Assembly (NCBI RefSeq): GCF_028372415.1
Contig: NC_092877.1
Location: forward strand, 251,053,510 to 251,117,509
Length of the DNA stretch: 64,000 nucleotides
Origin: Notamacropus eugenii
Taxonomy: Eukaryota; Chordata; Mammalia; Diprotodontia; Macropodidae
Direction of reading: 5' to 3'
Below, in pieces: positions 45,610-58,119 of the stretch; position 1 is the first letter of the stretch; the number at the start of each line of letters is the position of its first letter. The notes beneath the pieces were generated by a model. It saw nothing but the letters and a program-made list of their open reading frames with translations, was not told the origin of the DNA and ran no database searches. The translations under genes and the position numbers were made by a program.

Positions 45610-45864
45610 AAATTTAAAAGGCAGACTGAGGTACAGACTCTGAGCAAAATCACTTTATTAACAGTGAGGCATAGGACTGTCAACAAAGTGAATGAATAGG
45701 TACTTTAGCTAGATAATCCACCCTGAGTGAAGACTAACAGCTGTTTAAATTGAAGTGTATCCTCCTTCTGATTGGCCTGACAACACATCATTTAGACCTT
45801 CCCAGACAAAGATAAGGCAATCTTGATTGGTAGACATTTTAATGAGGAAATGGGATATTGTTAT
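45610..45864. other. Unclassified, LTR-like words
   Basis: On the minus strand, GTTAATAAAGTGATTTTGCTC resembles an LTR polyadenylation region, but neither end can be defined. Confidence 0.2.
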
Positions 45865-46510
45865 TTGCCCTTGAGTTTTGAAGAGGACCAATGACATCAC
45901 AGGGGGATGTCTTAACTCCTATGGAAATTAGGATGTGAGTCAGAGTTGAACAAACTTCTCAAAGAGAGAGATTAACTCTTTCTTCCAATTTCATCCAAGT
46001 CCATTAGCAAGAAAAAAAGTCAAGATGCCTAGTGATGACCCAGGATGTAGCAAATAAACTTTGTGTCTTGGTTATATATGTGACAAAATCTAAGTGTTAT
46101 GTAGCACCTCTGTCAGCTGCCTTCATGACCATTGGAACAAATTGTTCTCTTTAATACATTCTACTAGAAGTCTTCACATGCTTGTGATGAGCATTCCCCT
46201 AATTCACTAGTGGCTTTGAGGCTGATTAGTTACCTCAACTTGATTTATCCTGTCTGCCCAGACAGTTTACTGAGACATTTGAGCCACAGGTAAAATTTGC
46301 ATGCCAGGTGAGTGCCAAAGGTGGCTGAGCAGCTCTGCAAGTGGCTTGGTAAGCTCTTACACCAGAAGTACTAGTTCACTTTGGACACCCCAAACATCCC
46401 AGGAAATGGGTTACGGATCACCTCAGATTCTTTTCAATACTTCTTTGGATGATGAGAATAATACTCAGGATTATTCTGTTGACAAAGGTGTAGTCTACAC
46501 AGACTTTGAT
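45865..46510 (-). mobile_element. LINE 3' region (RTE-like or similar) repeat
   Basis: The left part (45880-46040: GAAGAGGACCAATGACATCAC, GTCAGAGTTGAACAAACTTC) is shared with 35943-36075 and with the tail of the SINE at 4265. The rest (46040-46510: GCCTTCATGACCATTGGAAC, AGTCTTCACATGCTTGTGATG, GAGCCACAGGTAAAATTTGC, GTGGCTGAGCAGCTCTGC) recalls a repeat common in marsupial sequence. The shared part being a SINE tail suggests the 3' end of the LINE that mobilised the SINE. The 70-residue plus frame at 46301 is antisense to this. Confidence 0.55.
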
Positions 46511-47260
46511 TGAATCAACTCGAATCTCATTTGAATTGAATCTAAATTAAGTGGGTGGTGGATGAGGTTAGAAAAGTACAACATGGGTAGAGTCATTTTA
46601 CAGTAGAATTGAGACCTGAGTGGAGGCTATCACAAGACAAAAACTCAGACTTTTGGTGAATTTGTCTCCTATTTAGGTGGAGAGTGCAGTCCCATGAGAA
46701 ACATATATACCCTTATACGGTAGAGTGTATTAAAATAGAGTTTAAATATGTTTTCCATTTCTCAGTCTAAAGACTTTTCTGAGATATTATAATTCCAAAT
46801 TTTAGGACAGAGCTCTAATTCCAGCTTGCTTTCCCAGTCAGAAAGTGTTTGTGTCACAGATGAAAAGCCGAAAGAAAATCTTTTCAGAAGGAGATGCTAG
46901 AGTGAGTTCATTGCTGTACTGCCATTCTGGACATTCATTAAAGAAGTCAGGCTGAATTCAACCAGCTGGGATTGATCAAATTTGGTTGAGATCTTAGGAA
47001 CGTAAGTGGTGACAGGCACAATGGTGGACTCACACAAATTGGTTGTGATTGATGGCTATCACTCAGCTGGCTTAGGGGTGATTATTTTGAATTGTGAAAT
47101 ACTGGACATTATCCCATCTTGTCTGGAGTGCTTTAGAAACTATGACTTCTGGGGCATAGAAGAGAACAGCCCATTCTCCTCATCATTTTCTAATTGTCCA
47201 CTCCTTGTAAATGTACTTTTGAAAGCAACTTTGATATAAAATAGTCTGTAATATATTTGT
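46511..47260. other. Unclassified DNA with short open frame
   Basis: A 77-residue plus-strand frame (47006-47239) has no recognisable motif; no splice or expression evidence can be seen. It could belong to an old repeat I do not recognise. Confidence 0.3.
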
Positions 47261-47862
47261 AGGTTTTCTTCATCAACAGCTTCTATTGTTTGTTTTTCCT
47301 GTCTTTCTATTTTAAATAGATCACACTATGTACCAAACCACCGCTATTACACTTAATAATGTCTTTTCAGTGTCATATTCTCATCATCATGAATGCAATT
47401 CCATTTGGGAATTGATTCTTCCTTTCCTTTCATAAAAATTGTTATGTTTCTTTATTATTTGTATGTATAGATCCCTCAGAGCAATATTTTGTGTACATAA
47501 ATGAGAAGCTATATTCAAAGCAATTACTGGTTCAACATGATACTGTCTCTCCCTGAACAAAACATTTATATGGATTTATGTATTAGGCAATGAGGCCACT
47601 AGACTATGCACTAAATCCCAAGAACAGATGTGTCACAATGAAGGAAACATATTTTTTCCAAGCTTCATATACACTCAGTACTTCGAGCAGACTCAGCAAA
47701 TATGCAAAATTGTTCAGGATTGATTTAAGCTTTAGCTAGTGAAAGTACAATGTAGCAAATATATTTCAAACAAAATTTGCCATGAAGGTATTAGCTGAGA
47801 TTTGTGTAGAACACAGAAGTTGGCACAGAAGGCTTCATGAATACGCTATCAGGAATTCATAA

Positions 47863-47909
<47 letters not shown>

Positions 47910-49172
47910 ATCAGTTATGAAGTGGATGCAAAGCAAAAGAGACATATACTATTTTAAAGAGAATAGGCCTTTGCTTGAAAAAAAATCATATAATTTTTCC
48001 CTAAAACACTCTATTTTAATAGACCAAGTTAAACATACATTAATAGATCTCTTAAACATTTATGTCAGTAATTGAGTCCTTCTTACATGCAGTGATTTTC
48101 AGCTATTCTTCTGTTGTTATTGTTAAATCATTTGAATTAATTTATCTGACTGCTTCATGACTAGCTCTATTATTTGCTCTGAACTGGACCCCAAGACCAA
48201 AGATGATTTACTGCTAAAAAGAGTTAGCACTTCTCAAGAGAACCAAATCTCCTCTCTAGCATTTCAATGAATAGAGTTCTCTTCTTCAAGGTTTAGCACC
48301 TTTAGCACTAATTTTATTAATGTTTTAAAATATAGCACAAAAATGTTAATTATGTGGGATCAGTAATATTAATAATGATTATTCATGAATCTGAATATTT
48401 CATTATTTCTATCAAAATACATGGTAAATGATGGCCTTTTAAAATACATAATTTTTTTTATTTTTTTCAACATTTTTTTTCTATCTCAAATAAAAATGAG
48501 TATTTTATTGGATTTTAAAATAATAAAATGAAAGTGGATAGAAATTCCTAAGTTGATTGAATGAGGACTTATTCACTATACGGTTCTCATATGGTACAAT
48601 GATCATTGAGAACATGAATAAATGGGAAATATTGGTTTTCTCCACAGCAAAATTGGGATACTTTAACTTGTTTCATTTCTGGTTCATCTTTCTATTTAAC
48701 TGAAATCAACTTCAAGCAATTGAGTTAAATCCAGGTGTATTTGACCAATAACAATATAGTTCTCCGATACCAATATAATCTTTTTTAGATTAATTTCTTT
48801 CTAACTTTTCTCTAACTGTGCTCAATATCTCACGTGAATTCACATGAAATACTCATTTTAATTTGAAAATTGTGAGACAACCATTACTTAGGCCACATAA
48901 TCATTATTCCTTCAACAATGAAGTTTAACATTTACATTAGTTCTGTCTTAAACTGAGTAACCTTTTGCTAGTTTTTTTAATTACCAAGTAATTATTGACA
49001 TTTTCAAAATTATAATCTTATTGACTTGCAATATTCCAAAGGAAATATAGACTTTGAAGTTATCACCTAGAATAAATTATTGTTTAATATAGATTGTAAT
49101 GTTTTTTTAAGTAATGTCTGATCTTGAGGAATAGCGTTTGACAAAGCATTTTTAACATCAGAAGTGAAATGT
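47261..49172. other. Unique AT-rich DNA with TA microsatellite
   Basis: A TA run lies at 47862-47906. A degenerate GTTGTTATTGTTAAATCATTT at 48112 may be a SINE tail remnant. Otherwise nothing recognised in about 1.9 kb. Confidence 0.45.
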
Positions 49173-49262
49173 CATTTTATAGACTAGGAAACTGCAGCCA
49201 GAGAGAATAAATGACTCATCCAAAGTAATACAGCTCATTAATAGCAGAGCTAGAATAGAATA
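49173..49262 (-). mobile_element. MIR core remnant
   Basis: TATAGACTAGGAAACTGCAG, then AGTAATACAGCTCATTAATAG, matches the complement of the MIR core just outside the HAL1 insertion. Confidence 0.65.
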
Positions 49263-49276
49263 CTAGTGTCTGGTTT

Positions 49277-49290
49277 CAGTCTTATTTTTC
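49277..49290. repeat. Perfect 14-bp target-site duplication, left copy
   Basis: CAGTCTTATTTTTC at 49277-49290 is repeated exactly at 52056-52069, bracketing the HAL1. Confidence 0.92.
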
Positions 49291-50109
49291 TTTCTTCTTT
49301 TTAATTTATTTATTTAACTTTTAACATTCATTTTAACAAAATGTTGGGTTCCAAATTTTCTCCCCCCTTGTCCCCTCCCCCCACCCCAAAACACCGAGCA
49401 TTCCAATCGCACCCATCACCAATCTGCTCTCTGCCCTTGTCTCCATCCTCTCCTCTGTCCTGTAGGGCCAAATAACTTTCTATACCCCTTTACCTGTATT
49501 TCTTATTTCCTAGTGGCAAGAACAGTACTCGACAGTTGTTCCTAAAACTTTGAGTTCCAACTGCTTTTCCTCCCTCCCTTCCCATCCCCTCCTTTTGGAA
49601 GCTAAGCAATTCAATATAGGCCAAATCTATGTAGTTTTGCAAATGACTTCCATAATAGTCATGTTGTACAAGACTAACTATATTTCCCTCCATCCTATCC
49701 TGCCCCCAATTACTTCTATTCTCTCTTTTGATCCTGTCCCTTCCCATGAGTGCATACCTCAAATTGCTCCCTCCTCCCCATGCCTTCGCTTCCATCATCC
49801 CCCCGCCCCAGCCTGCTTATCCCCTTAACCCCCACTTTCCTGTATTGTAAGATAGGTTTTCATACCAAAATGAGTGTGCATTTTATTCCTTCCTTTAGTG
49901 GAATGTGATGAGAGTAAACTTCATGTTTTTCTCTCACCTCCCCTCTTTTTCCCTCCAGTAAAAAGTCTTTTGCTTGCCTCTTTTATGAGAGATAATTTGC
50001 CCAATTCCATTTCTCCCTTTCTCCTCCCAATATATTTCTCTCTCACTGCTTGATTTCATTTTTTTAAGATATGATCCCATCCTCTTCAGTTCACTCTGTG
50101 CACTCTGTC

Positions 50110-50144
<35 letters not shown>

Positions 50145-52055
50145 ATGTGTGTGTGTGTGTGTAATCCCACCCAGTACCAAGATACTGAATAGTTTCAAGA
50201 GTTACAAATATTGTCTTTCCATGTAGGAATGTAAACAGTTCAACTTTAGTAAGTCCCTTATGACTTCTCTTTGTTGTTTACCTTTTCATGCTTGTCTTCA
50301 TTCTTGCGTTTGAAAGTCAAATTTTCTTTTCAGCTCTGGTCTTTTCATCAAGAATGCGTGACAGTCCTCTATTTCATTGAAAGACCCATTTTTCCCCTGA
50401 AGTATTGTACTCAGTTTTGCTGGGTAGGTGATTCTTAGTTTTAGTCCTAGTTCCTTTGACTTCTGGAATATCTTATTCCATACTCTTCGATCCCGTAATG
50501 AAGAAGCTGCTAGATCTTTTGTTATCCTGATTGTACTTCCACAATACTTGAATTGTTTCTTTGTAGCTGCTTACAATATTTTCTCCTTGACCAGGGAATT
50601 CTGGAATTTGGCCACAATGTTCCTAGGAGTTTCTCTTTTTGGATCTCTTTCAGGTGGTGTTCTGTGGATTCCTTGAATACTTATTTTGCCCTCTGGTTCT
50701 AGAATCTCAGGGCAGTTTTCCTTGATAATTTCATGAAAGATGATGTCTAGCCTCATTTTTTGATCATGACTTTCAAGTAGTCACATAATTTTTAAATTTT
50801 CTCTCCTGGATCCATTTTCTAGGTCAGTTGTTTTTCCAATGAGATATTTCACATTATCTTCCATTTTTTCATTCTTTTGGTTTTGTTTTGTGATTTCTTG
50901 GTTTCTCACAAAGTCATTAGCCTCCATCTGTTCCATTCTAATTTTGAAAGAACTATTTTCTTTAACGAGCTTTTGAACCTCCTTTTCCATTTGGCTAATT
51001 CTGATTTTGAAAGCATTCTTCTCCTCATTGTTTTTTTGAACCTCTTTTACCAGTTGAGTTAGCCTATTTTTCAGGGTGTTATTTTCTTCAGCATTTTTTT
51101 TGGGTCTCCTTTAGCAGGGTGCTGACCTGCTGTTCATGCTTTACCTGCGTGTCTCTCATTTGTCTTCCCAGTGTTTCCTCCACCTCTCTAACTTGATTTT
51201 CAAAATCCTTTTTGAGCTCTTCCATGGCCTGAGCCCATTGAGTGGGCTGGGATACAGAAGCCTTAACTTTTGTGTTTTTCCCTGATGGTAAGCATTATTC
51301 TTCCTCATCAGAAAGGAAGGGAGGAAATACCTGTTCACCAAGAAAGTAACTTTCTATAGTCTTATTTTTTTCTCTTTTCTGGGCATTTTCCCAGCCAGTG
51401 ACTTGACTTCAGAATATTCTCTTCACACCTACTTGGCATCCATATCCGCCCAGCCAGAGCTTAGGGTCTGAGATTCAAATGCTGCTTCCCAACCTCAGGG
51501 CTTTGGCAGGGGTGGGACTGCTATTCAGTGTGAGATCAAGTTCAGGTGCTCAGGTAGAATCAGGGCTGCCTCAGGGGCTCATTTCCCTCAGTGAGTTTAT
51601 GCAGAGACCTTCAACAATGGATCCAGGCTCCTGCCTGCTTGGGGAGCCCCTGTCTGCCACTGCCTCCGCTGCTGCCTTCCGAGGGGGCCTGAGTTATGGG
51701 GGCACCCCACTCCCCTCTCGGCCTGCCAAAGAGACCCTCTCACCGACACTTTCCACCTGTGGGTGGAGGGACCCGCGTGGCCGCTGGAGATTCTGTCCCT
51801 GAAGCCCACTCGGATCCGCTCCTCTTGGTGCTGCGTGGCCAAGGAAGGGCTGGGCTCGGTTCCATGTCCACAGCACGACAGACCTTTTGCGAGAGGTTTG
51901 CAGGGCTCTCTGGAACGAAATCTCCTTCGCTCCATTGTTCTGTGGCTTCTGCTGCTCCAGAACTCTCCAGGAGTTCTTTTTTACAGATATTTTATGGGCT
52001 GTGGGTTCAGAGCTAGCATATGTGTGCCTTTCTACTCTGCCATCTTGGCTCCGCC
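49291..52055 (-). mobile_element. Full-length HAL1 with perfect target duplication
   Basis: At 2,765 bp this is the cleanest HAL1 boundary pair in the window. Sense order from the right: GGGCGGAGCCAAGATGGCAG at 52055, a GC-rich 5' UTR to about 51360, ORF1 (about 51350-50310), a TG/CA microsatellite (50114-50162), the 3' region and a T-rich end at 49291-49320. The YY1-like core is intact (complement of GCCATCTTGG, 52039-52048). The exact 14-bp duplication suggests a younger insertion than the others, yet ORF1 has several frame breaks. Confidence 0.94.
50310..51350 (-). pseudogene. HAL1 ORF1 pseudogene
   Basis: Three frame segments carry the parts in order: N-terminus MVNRYFLPSFLMRK (51156-51341), coiled coil to RRM (50781-50990, MEKEVQKLVKENSSFKIRME) and RRM to C-terminal domain (50571-50756, IIKENCPEILEPEGKIS). 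Few other lesions are apparent, but at least two shifts separate the segments. Confidence 0.85.
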
Positions 52056-52069
52056 CAGTCTTATTTTTC

Positions 52070-52351
52070 AATTGCATCATAATTAATCAGAAAATGAGTG
52101 TACCTTTTAAACTTATCATGAGTTAAGCTGAAGAAATTTAAAAATAAGAGAATGCAGAACATTTTTCTATAGAAGAGGGAAAAAAGTATTATCCATTTAT
52201 GTTTGAATGAATGTAAAGGATAAATTGAGACTATAAACTAAAAATTAAAATCCTAAATAATTTTGATAAGACAAAATATTGTAGTTGACTATTTACTTTT
52301 TTTTTCTTTAATGCTTAACACCAGATCTATTCTAAAATTTTCAGAAAATAG
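52070..52351. other. Unique AT-rich DNA
   Basis: Nothing recognised between the HAL1 and the next L1. Confidence 0.4.
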
Positions 52352-53339
52352 TAGTTGTTAGATGGTGGGTTGAAAGCAGGAACTGGCCTGAACTCTCTCG
52401 CAACCTCCTTCGAACACCTTTAAAAACTGAGTCTGAACAAATTCTGGGGGGACAGAAGCCACAAAGAGAAATAGTTATGCAGATTTCCATCCTAAGACAA
52501 CATGGAAGATCGACAGGACAGATCTGTTGCACCATGTGCAGAGAGGACCACAGTCTAACATAGGCTGTGTTAATCCAGCCTCAGAAAAGCCAGAGCAGAC
52601 CTCAGGGGACTGAAGCACATACCACAATTGTGACTTCCAGACTTCTCAGCTCAGAGATGCCTGAGAAAATTTAGGTCAGCAGGAGCTGTCTGTCAGAAAC
52701 GGATGTGAGAAAAGAGTAGTCTTGTGTAGGGCGTACCAATAAAACCCAGGTCACAGCAAAGCTGGAGCAGGCTACAGGAGTGACTGAATCAGTAACAGAA
52801 GCAGTGGCAGCAATAGTGACCACTCTTGGAGCAATTACCCCACAGACAAAATGTTTCAAATTCATCTATTTAGGCTTCTAAGAGCCAAGGTGATGGAGTG
52901 AGCAGTAAGTCATTCTCTCCTACCCCCACTGACCTTGAAAAACCCAGAGAATATTGTCCTAGATAAAATCCTGAAATAGTGAAGCCAAGAAAAAGAAAAG
53001 AAACAACAATCTTTCAGCTTGGGAAGCAATGTGAGGTTGAGGGGAAAATTTTCTGTTGTTCTGGCTAAAAAGACCAGTATAGGAAAAGAAGCATCCCAAC
53101 AAGCCAGCATCAAGCCCTACCTCAGGAAACAAGTAATCAGGCCCCTATCCATCAGAACAAGAAGCCTGAGACAATGTCCCTGCGCTTAGAAACAGATCAG
53201 CTTTGAAAGTCAGAAAAATGCAAACAGCATGATCAAGAAACAAGAAAGGAAAACAGTGATTGTAGAGAAGTATCTTGGTGATAAGGAAGATAAAAACACA
53301 AATTGAAGAGATAGTAACATTGTCAATATACTCATATCT

Positions 53340-54296
53340 GAAACCTCAAAATAGAATATGAGCTGGTCCAAACCCCAATTAGCTATCTTGGACAAGCTCA
53401 AGAAGGATTTTAAAAGTCAAATAATGTAAAAGGTAGAAGAAAAATTGAACAATTCCTTTAAAAATACAGAAGACAAAAGGAAAAATAATATACTGAAGAA
53501 AACAATTTCTTAAAAAATAGACAAACCAAATGACAAAAGAAGTCCAAAAAGTCCATAAGGAGAAGAATGGCTTAAAAAGCAGAATTGACCAAATGGAAAA
53601 GGAAGTGCAAGAGTTAACTGAAGAAAATTATTCATTAAAATTAGAATTGTACAAGTGGAGGCTAATGATCCTATGATACATCACGAATCAATCAAACAAA
53701 ATCAAAAGAATGCAAGAATAGCAGAAATCCCAAAATATCCCATTGGGAAAAAAGTTGACCTAGAAAGTAGATCCTGGAAAGATAATTTAAGAAATATTGG
53801 GCTACCTAAAACACATGATTCAAAAAAGTGGTCAGGACAGTATCTTTCAAGAAATAATCAAGGAAACCTTCCCTGAAGGCATAGAACCAGAAGGTAAAAT
53901 TGTCTTCAAAAGAATTCGCCAATCACCTCCTGAAAGAGATCCCAATTGAAAATTCCAAGGAATATTGTAGCCAATTTTCAGAATTATCAGGTCAAGGAGA
54001 AAATACTGCAAGCATACAGAAATAAACAAGTCAAATATCATGGATTCATATTCAGGATTATGAAGGACCTTGCAACTTCTACATTAAAAGATTGGAGGGT
54101 TTGGAATATGATATTGCATAAGACAAATGAGTTTGGATTGCAACCAGTTATCTACTACCCAGGAAACTGGAGCATAAACTTTCTGGATAGGAAATTGATA
54201 TTCAGTGAAATAGGATATTTTGAAACTTTTCTGATGAAAAGACCAGAACCCAATAGAAAATTTGATCTTTTAAAACCAGGCTCAAGGGAGGCATAA
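53340..54296 (+). pseudogene. L1 ORF1 pseudogene
   Basis: The coiled coil (about 53360-53650) lies in broken frames. The RRM is at 53655-53876 (LRNIGLPKTHDSKK) and the C-terminal domain at 53946-54296 (KEKILQAYRNKQVKYHGFIF, then FLMKRPEPNRKFD). The C-terminal frame is the longest here at 116 residues. Confidence 0.85.
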
Positions 54297-54879
54297 AACA
54301 TAAATGGGAAAGGAAAAAAAAAACATTATTCAAGAATGGCAAACTATTTACATCTCCACATGGGCAGATCATACTTATAACCTTTGAAAACAATATATTT
54401 ATTATAACTTTTGGAAGGGATATACATAGATAGAGGGTGTAGGTTTAAGTTGATATAATGATAAGAATCCTTATTAAAGGGTGAAAAGGAATTTTAATGG
54501 GAAAAAAAGAAAAGGAGGCAGAAAAGGGCAAATCACATCATATAAAGAGAAACAAAGAAATATTAGAGTGGATGGAAAGAAGGGAGAGAGATGAACATTG
54601 TTTGAACTTTCCTTTCATCAGATTTGGCTCAAGAAAGGAATAACTTACTGAGTCATAGAAATGTATCTCATCCTATAGGCAGTAGGAGGCAAAAAGGGGA
54701 AGAAAATGGAGGGGGAATACAAAGGAGTGAAATGAGGAGGGGGTGATAGAATGGAGGACACATTCAGAGAGGTGGTAGTCAATAGCAAAACTCTAGTGAC
54801 AAGAGAAAGAGAGAAAGGAGAAAGGAAAGCATAAATGGGGGAGGGGATAGGATGGAGAAAAAGACACAGATATTAACCA

Positions 54880-57540
54880 CAATGGATTAAAAACCATTAT
54901 CTTACAATCTATTTACAAGAAACACACCTGAAAGAGGAATACACAGAGAGTAAATGTAAAAGGCTCAACTAGGATATATTATGCTTCAGAAGAAGTAAGA
55001 AAAAAAAAAGCAGGGGTAGCAATCCTGATCTCAAAGTAAAAATTAGAATAGATCTAATTAAAAGAGATAAGGAAGGAAATGTCATGCTTCTAATGACATT
55101 GAAGACAAAAACAATGAAGTAATATCATTAACTAAAGATATATGAAACAAATGGTATAGCATACAATTCTTAGAAGAGAAATTGAGGGAATTAGAGGAAG
55201 AAATAGATAGCAAAATCATACTACTGGAGGACCTCAACCTTCTCCTCTCATAAGTAGATAAATAAAACCACAAAATAAACAAGAAGGTGTTAAGAAGGTC
55301 AATAGAATTTTAGAAAAGTTAGATATCATAGAACTCTGAAGAAAATTGAATGACAATATAAAGTAATATATATTGTTCTCAGTGGCACATGGCATCTGCA
55401 CAAAAATTGACCAAATACTATGGCATAAAAATCTCATCATACAATGCAAAAGGAAGAAATATTAAATGCATCCTTTTCACATTATAATGCAATAAATTGT
55501 TATGTAATAAAAGGCCATGGAAAATAGACTAAAATTAACAGGAAATTAATTAATCTAATTTTAAAGAATGAATGGATCAAACAGTAAATCATAGAAACAA
55601 CCAGTAACTCCATTCAAGAGAATGACAATAATGAGAGAACATATGAAAACTTATGGGATGCAACAAAAGCAGTTCTTAAGTGAAGTTTTATATCTCTAAA
55701 TGAATAAAATAGAGAAAGAAGAGAGCAATGAATTTGACTTCCAACTAAAAAAAGGTAGAAAAAGAACAAATCAAAAATTCCCAAATAAATACCAAATTAG
55801 AAATTTTGAAAACCAAAGCAGACATTAAGAAAATTGAAATGAAGAAAAGTATTGAACAAGTAAATAAAACTAAAGCTGGTTTTGTGGAAAAAAAACAATA
55901 AAATGGATAAACCTTTGGTAAATTTGATTTATGAAATTTTAAAAATACCCATATCAAAAATGAATAGGGTGCATTCACCACCAATAAAGAGGAAATTAAA
56001 ACAATAGTTAGAAAATTTTGCCTAACTGTATATCAAAAAATTTGACAATCTTAGCTAAATGGATGAATAACTATAAAAAACAGCAATTATCTAAATTAAC
56101 AGAAAATGAAATAAAATACTTAAATAACCTCATCTTAGAAAAAGAATTTGAATAAGCCATCACTGTGAAAATTCGGTAGGGTCAGATGGATTGACAAGCA
56201 AATTCTATCAAACATTTAAATAACAATTCATTTCAATAATATATAGACTATTTCAAAAAAGAGGTGAATGAGTCCTGCCAAATCATTTTCATGATACAAA
56301 TATGTTCCTTATAAGAAAACCGGGAAGAGTCAAAACAGAGGAAGAGAATTATATATCAATTTCCTTAATGAATATAGATGGAAGCATTTTAAATAAAACA
56401 TTAGCAAAAATATCACAGCAACTTATCACAAGAAAACTGCCCTATGAGGAGGTAGATTTTATATCAGGAATGTAGGGTTACTTCAATATTAGGTTAACTG
56501 TCATAATAATTGACCATATTAGCAACAAAACTAATACAAATCACAAGATTATCTCAATAGATGCAGAAAAAAGCTTTGTACAAAGTACAATACTCATTTC
56601 TACTAAATGCAATAGCAAGGTTTAGAAATAGGAATAAATGGAGCAGTATCTACCTAAAATTATAAGCAAGCAGTATATAAAATGACAGTAAGCTTTTCAA
56701 TAAGATCAGGAATGAAATAATAATGGACATTATCACCATTATCATCAGTGCTAATCAATATGACACTAGAAATGCTATTGCTTTGGCAATAAGAGAAGAA
56801 AAAACTGAAGAATTTAGAAAAGACAAAGAAGAAATGAAGCTATCACTTTTTGCAGATGATATGGTGATATACTTAGAGAATCCTAGAGAATCAAGTAAAA
56901 AAATAACTACTTGAAATAATAAAATAAAAACTTTAGCACAGTTGTAGAATATAAAATAAACCCACATAAATCATCATCATTTCCATATATTGTAACAAAG
57001 CCCAAGAGCAAGGAATAGAAAGAGAAATCCCATTTAAAGTTACTGTAAACACTACAAAATATTTGGAAATCTACCTGCCAAAACAAACCCAGGAAGTGTA
57101 TGGACACAATTACAAAACACTTCTCACAAAAAGAAAGTCAGATCTAAATAACTGGAAAAACAACAATCATTCACGGATAGACCTAGCTGATATAAGAAAA
57201 ACAACAATTCTACCTAAATTAAGTTACTTATTGAGAGCCATATCAAACTACCAAAAAATTACTTTATAAAATAGGAAAAATAGCAGGAAAATTCATGGGG
57301 AAGACAAAAATTACCTTCAAAGGAATTAATGGAAAGAAATTCTAGGAAAGGTGGTCTAGCCATACCAGATCTTCAATTGTAATTTACTGCAGAATACATT
57401 AAAACGACTTGGAATTGGCCAAGAAAGAGTGGTGCATCAGTGGAATAGATTTACATGAACTGATGCTGAGTGAAATGAGCAGAAACAGCAGAACATTGTA
57501 TACAGTAACAGTCACATTGACTAACTTTGATAGTGTTATC
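54880..57540 (+). pseudogene. L1 ORF2 pseudogene, deleted and frameshifted
   Basis: Endonuclease-domain remnants lie at 54880-55700. The RT region shows SIDAEK near 56550-56570 and catalytic FADD at 56849-56860 inside the frame 56723-56914 ([20 protein letters not shown]). LPKQTQEVYGHNYKTLL and KTTILPKLSYLLRAI follow at 57063-57269. The C-terminal end is shortened by the deletion near 57440. Stops occur in each domain. Confidence 0.87.
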
Positions 57541-57901
57541 TCTTCTTAGCAACGAAAGGAACTACAATAACTCCAAAAGACTCATGATGAAAAATGCTGT
57601 CCTAATCCTGAAAAAGAACAGTGGAATCTGAATGAAAATATAAGCATAATAGTTGCCATCTCTTTTGTTTTTGTTTTTGGTTCTTTCTCATTACTTTTCC
57701 CATTGGTTTAATGTTTTCTGTGCAACACGACTAATGCGAAAATACATGCAATATTAATGTGCATGTTCAGCTTATATCAGTTTACATGCTATCTTGAGAT
57801 GTGAGAGGGGAGAGACGGGGAGAAATTTTGGAACTCAAAATCTTATTGAAGTGAATGTTGAAAACTAAAAATAAATTTAAAAAAGGAAAAAATAGTTGTT
57901 A

Positions 57902-58119
57902 TCCAAATATATTTAAATATGAATAAACCTATTATATTCATGCCTATGCATGTATGTATATGTGATTGTATGTGTGTATGACTACATGTATAGGTAAAGA
58001 TAGATATAATGACACATTTTTCAATGTAAGAGACAGTTTTGTTAGATTGTGGAGCAATTTTTAAAACCATTTATAGGTTTTGTCCTTCATTTTCAAACAA
58101 ATATTGGTACCTGTAGACA
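57902..58119. other. Short unique DNA
   Basis: Contains TGTATATGTGATTGTATGTGT-like words at 57955-57985; nothing else seen. Confidence 0.4.

Larger units (their letters stand above)
52361..57892 (+). mobile_element. L1 with both ends, ORF2 C-terminal deletion
   Basis: TAGTTGTTA at 52352-52360 and 57893-57901 flank it. The 5' UTR has the two-unit structure: outer unit about 52370-52870, inner unit from GAGCCAAGGTGATGG (52878) to about 53330. ORF1 (about 53340-54296), a 580-bp spacer, then ORF2 (about 54880-57540). Near 57440 the sequence jumps from the region after RT (homologous to about 10090 in the minus-strand L1) to the last ORF2 segment (homologous to about 8700), removing about 0.9-1 kb. 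The 3' end is GGAACTCAAAATCTTATTG and an A-rich tail. Confidence 0.9.

Noticed and set aside
47006-47239. 77-residue frame as a small gene
   Set aside because: No recognisable motif, no splice or promoter context; that length is expected by chance in 64 kb.
51479-52086. Cluster of 100-128-residue frames on both strands
   Set aside because: They all fall in the GC-rich HAL1 5' UTR, where stops are rarer; overlapping in several frames is typical of chance.
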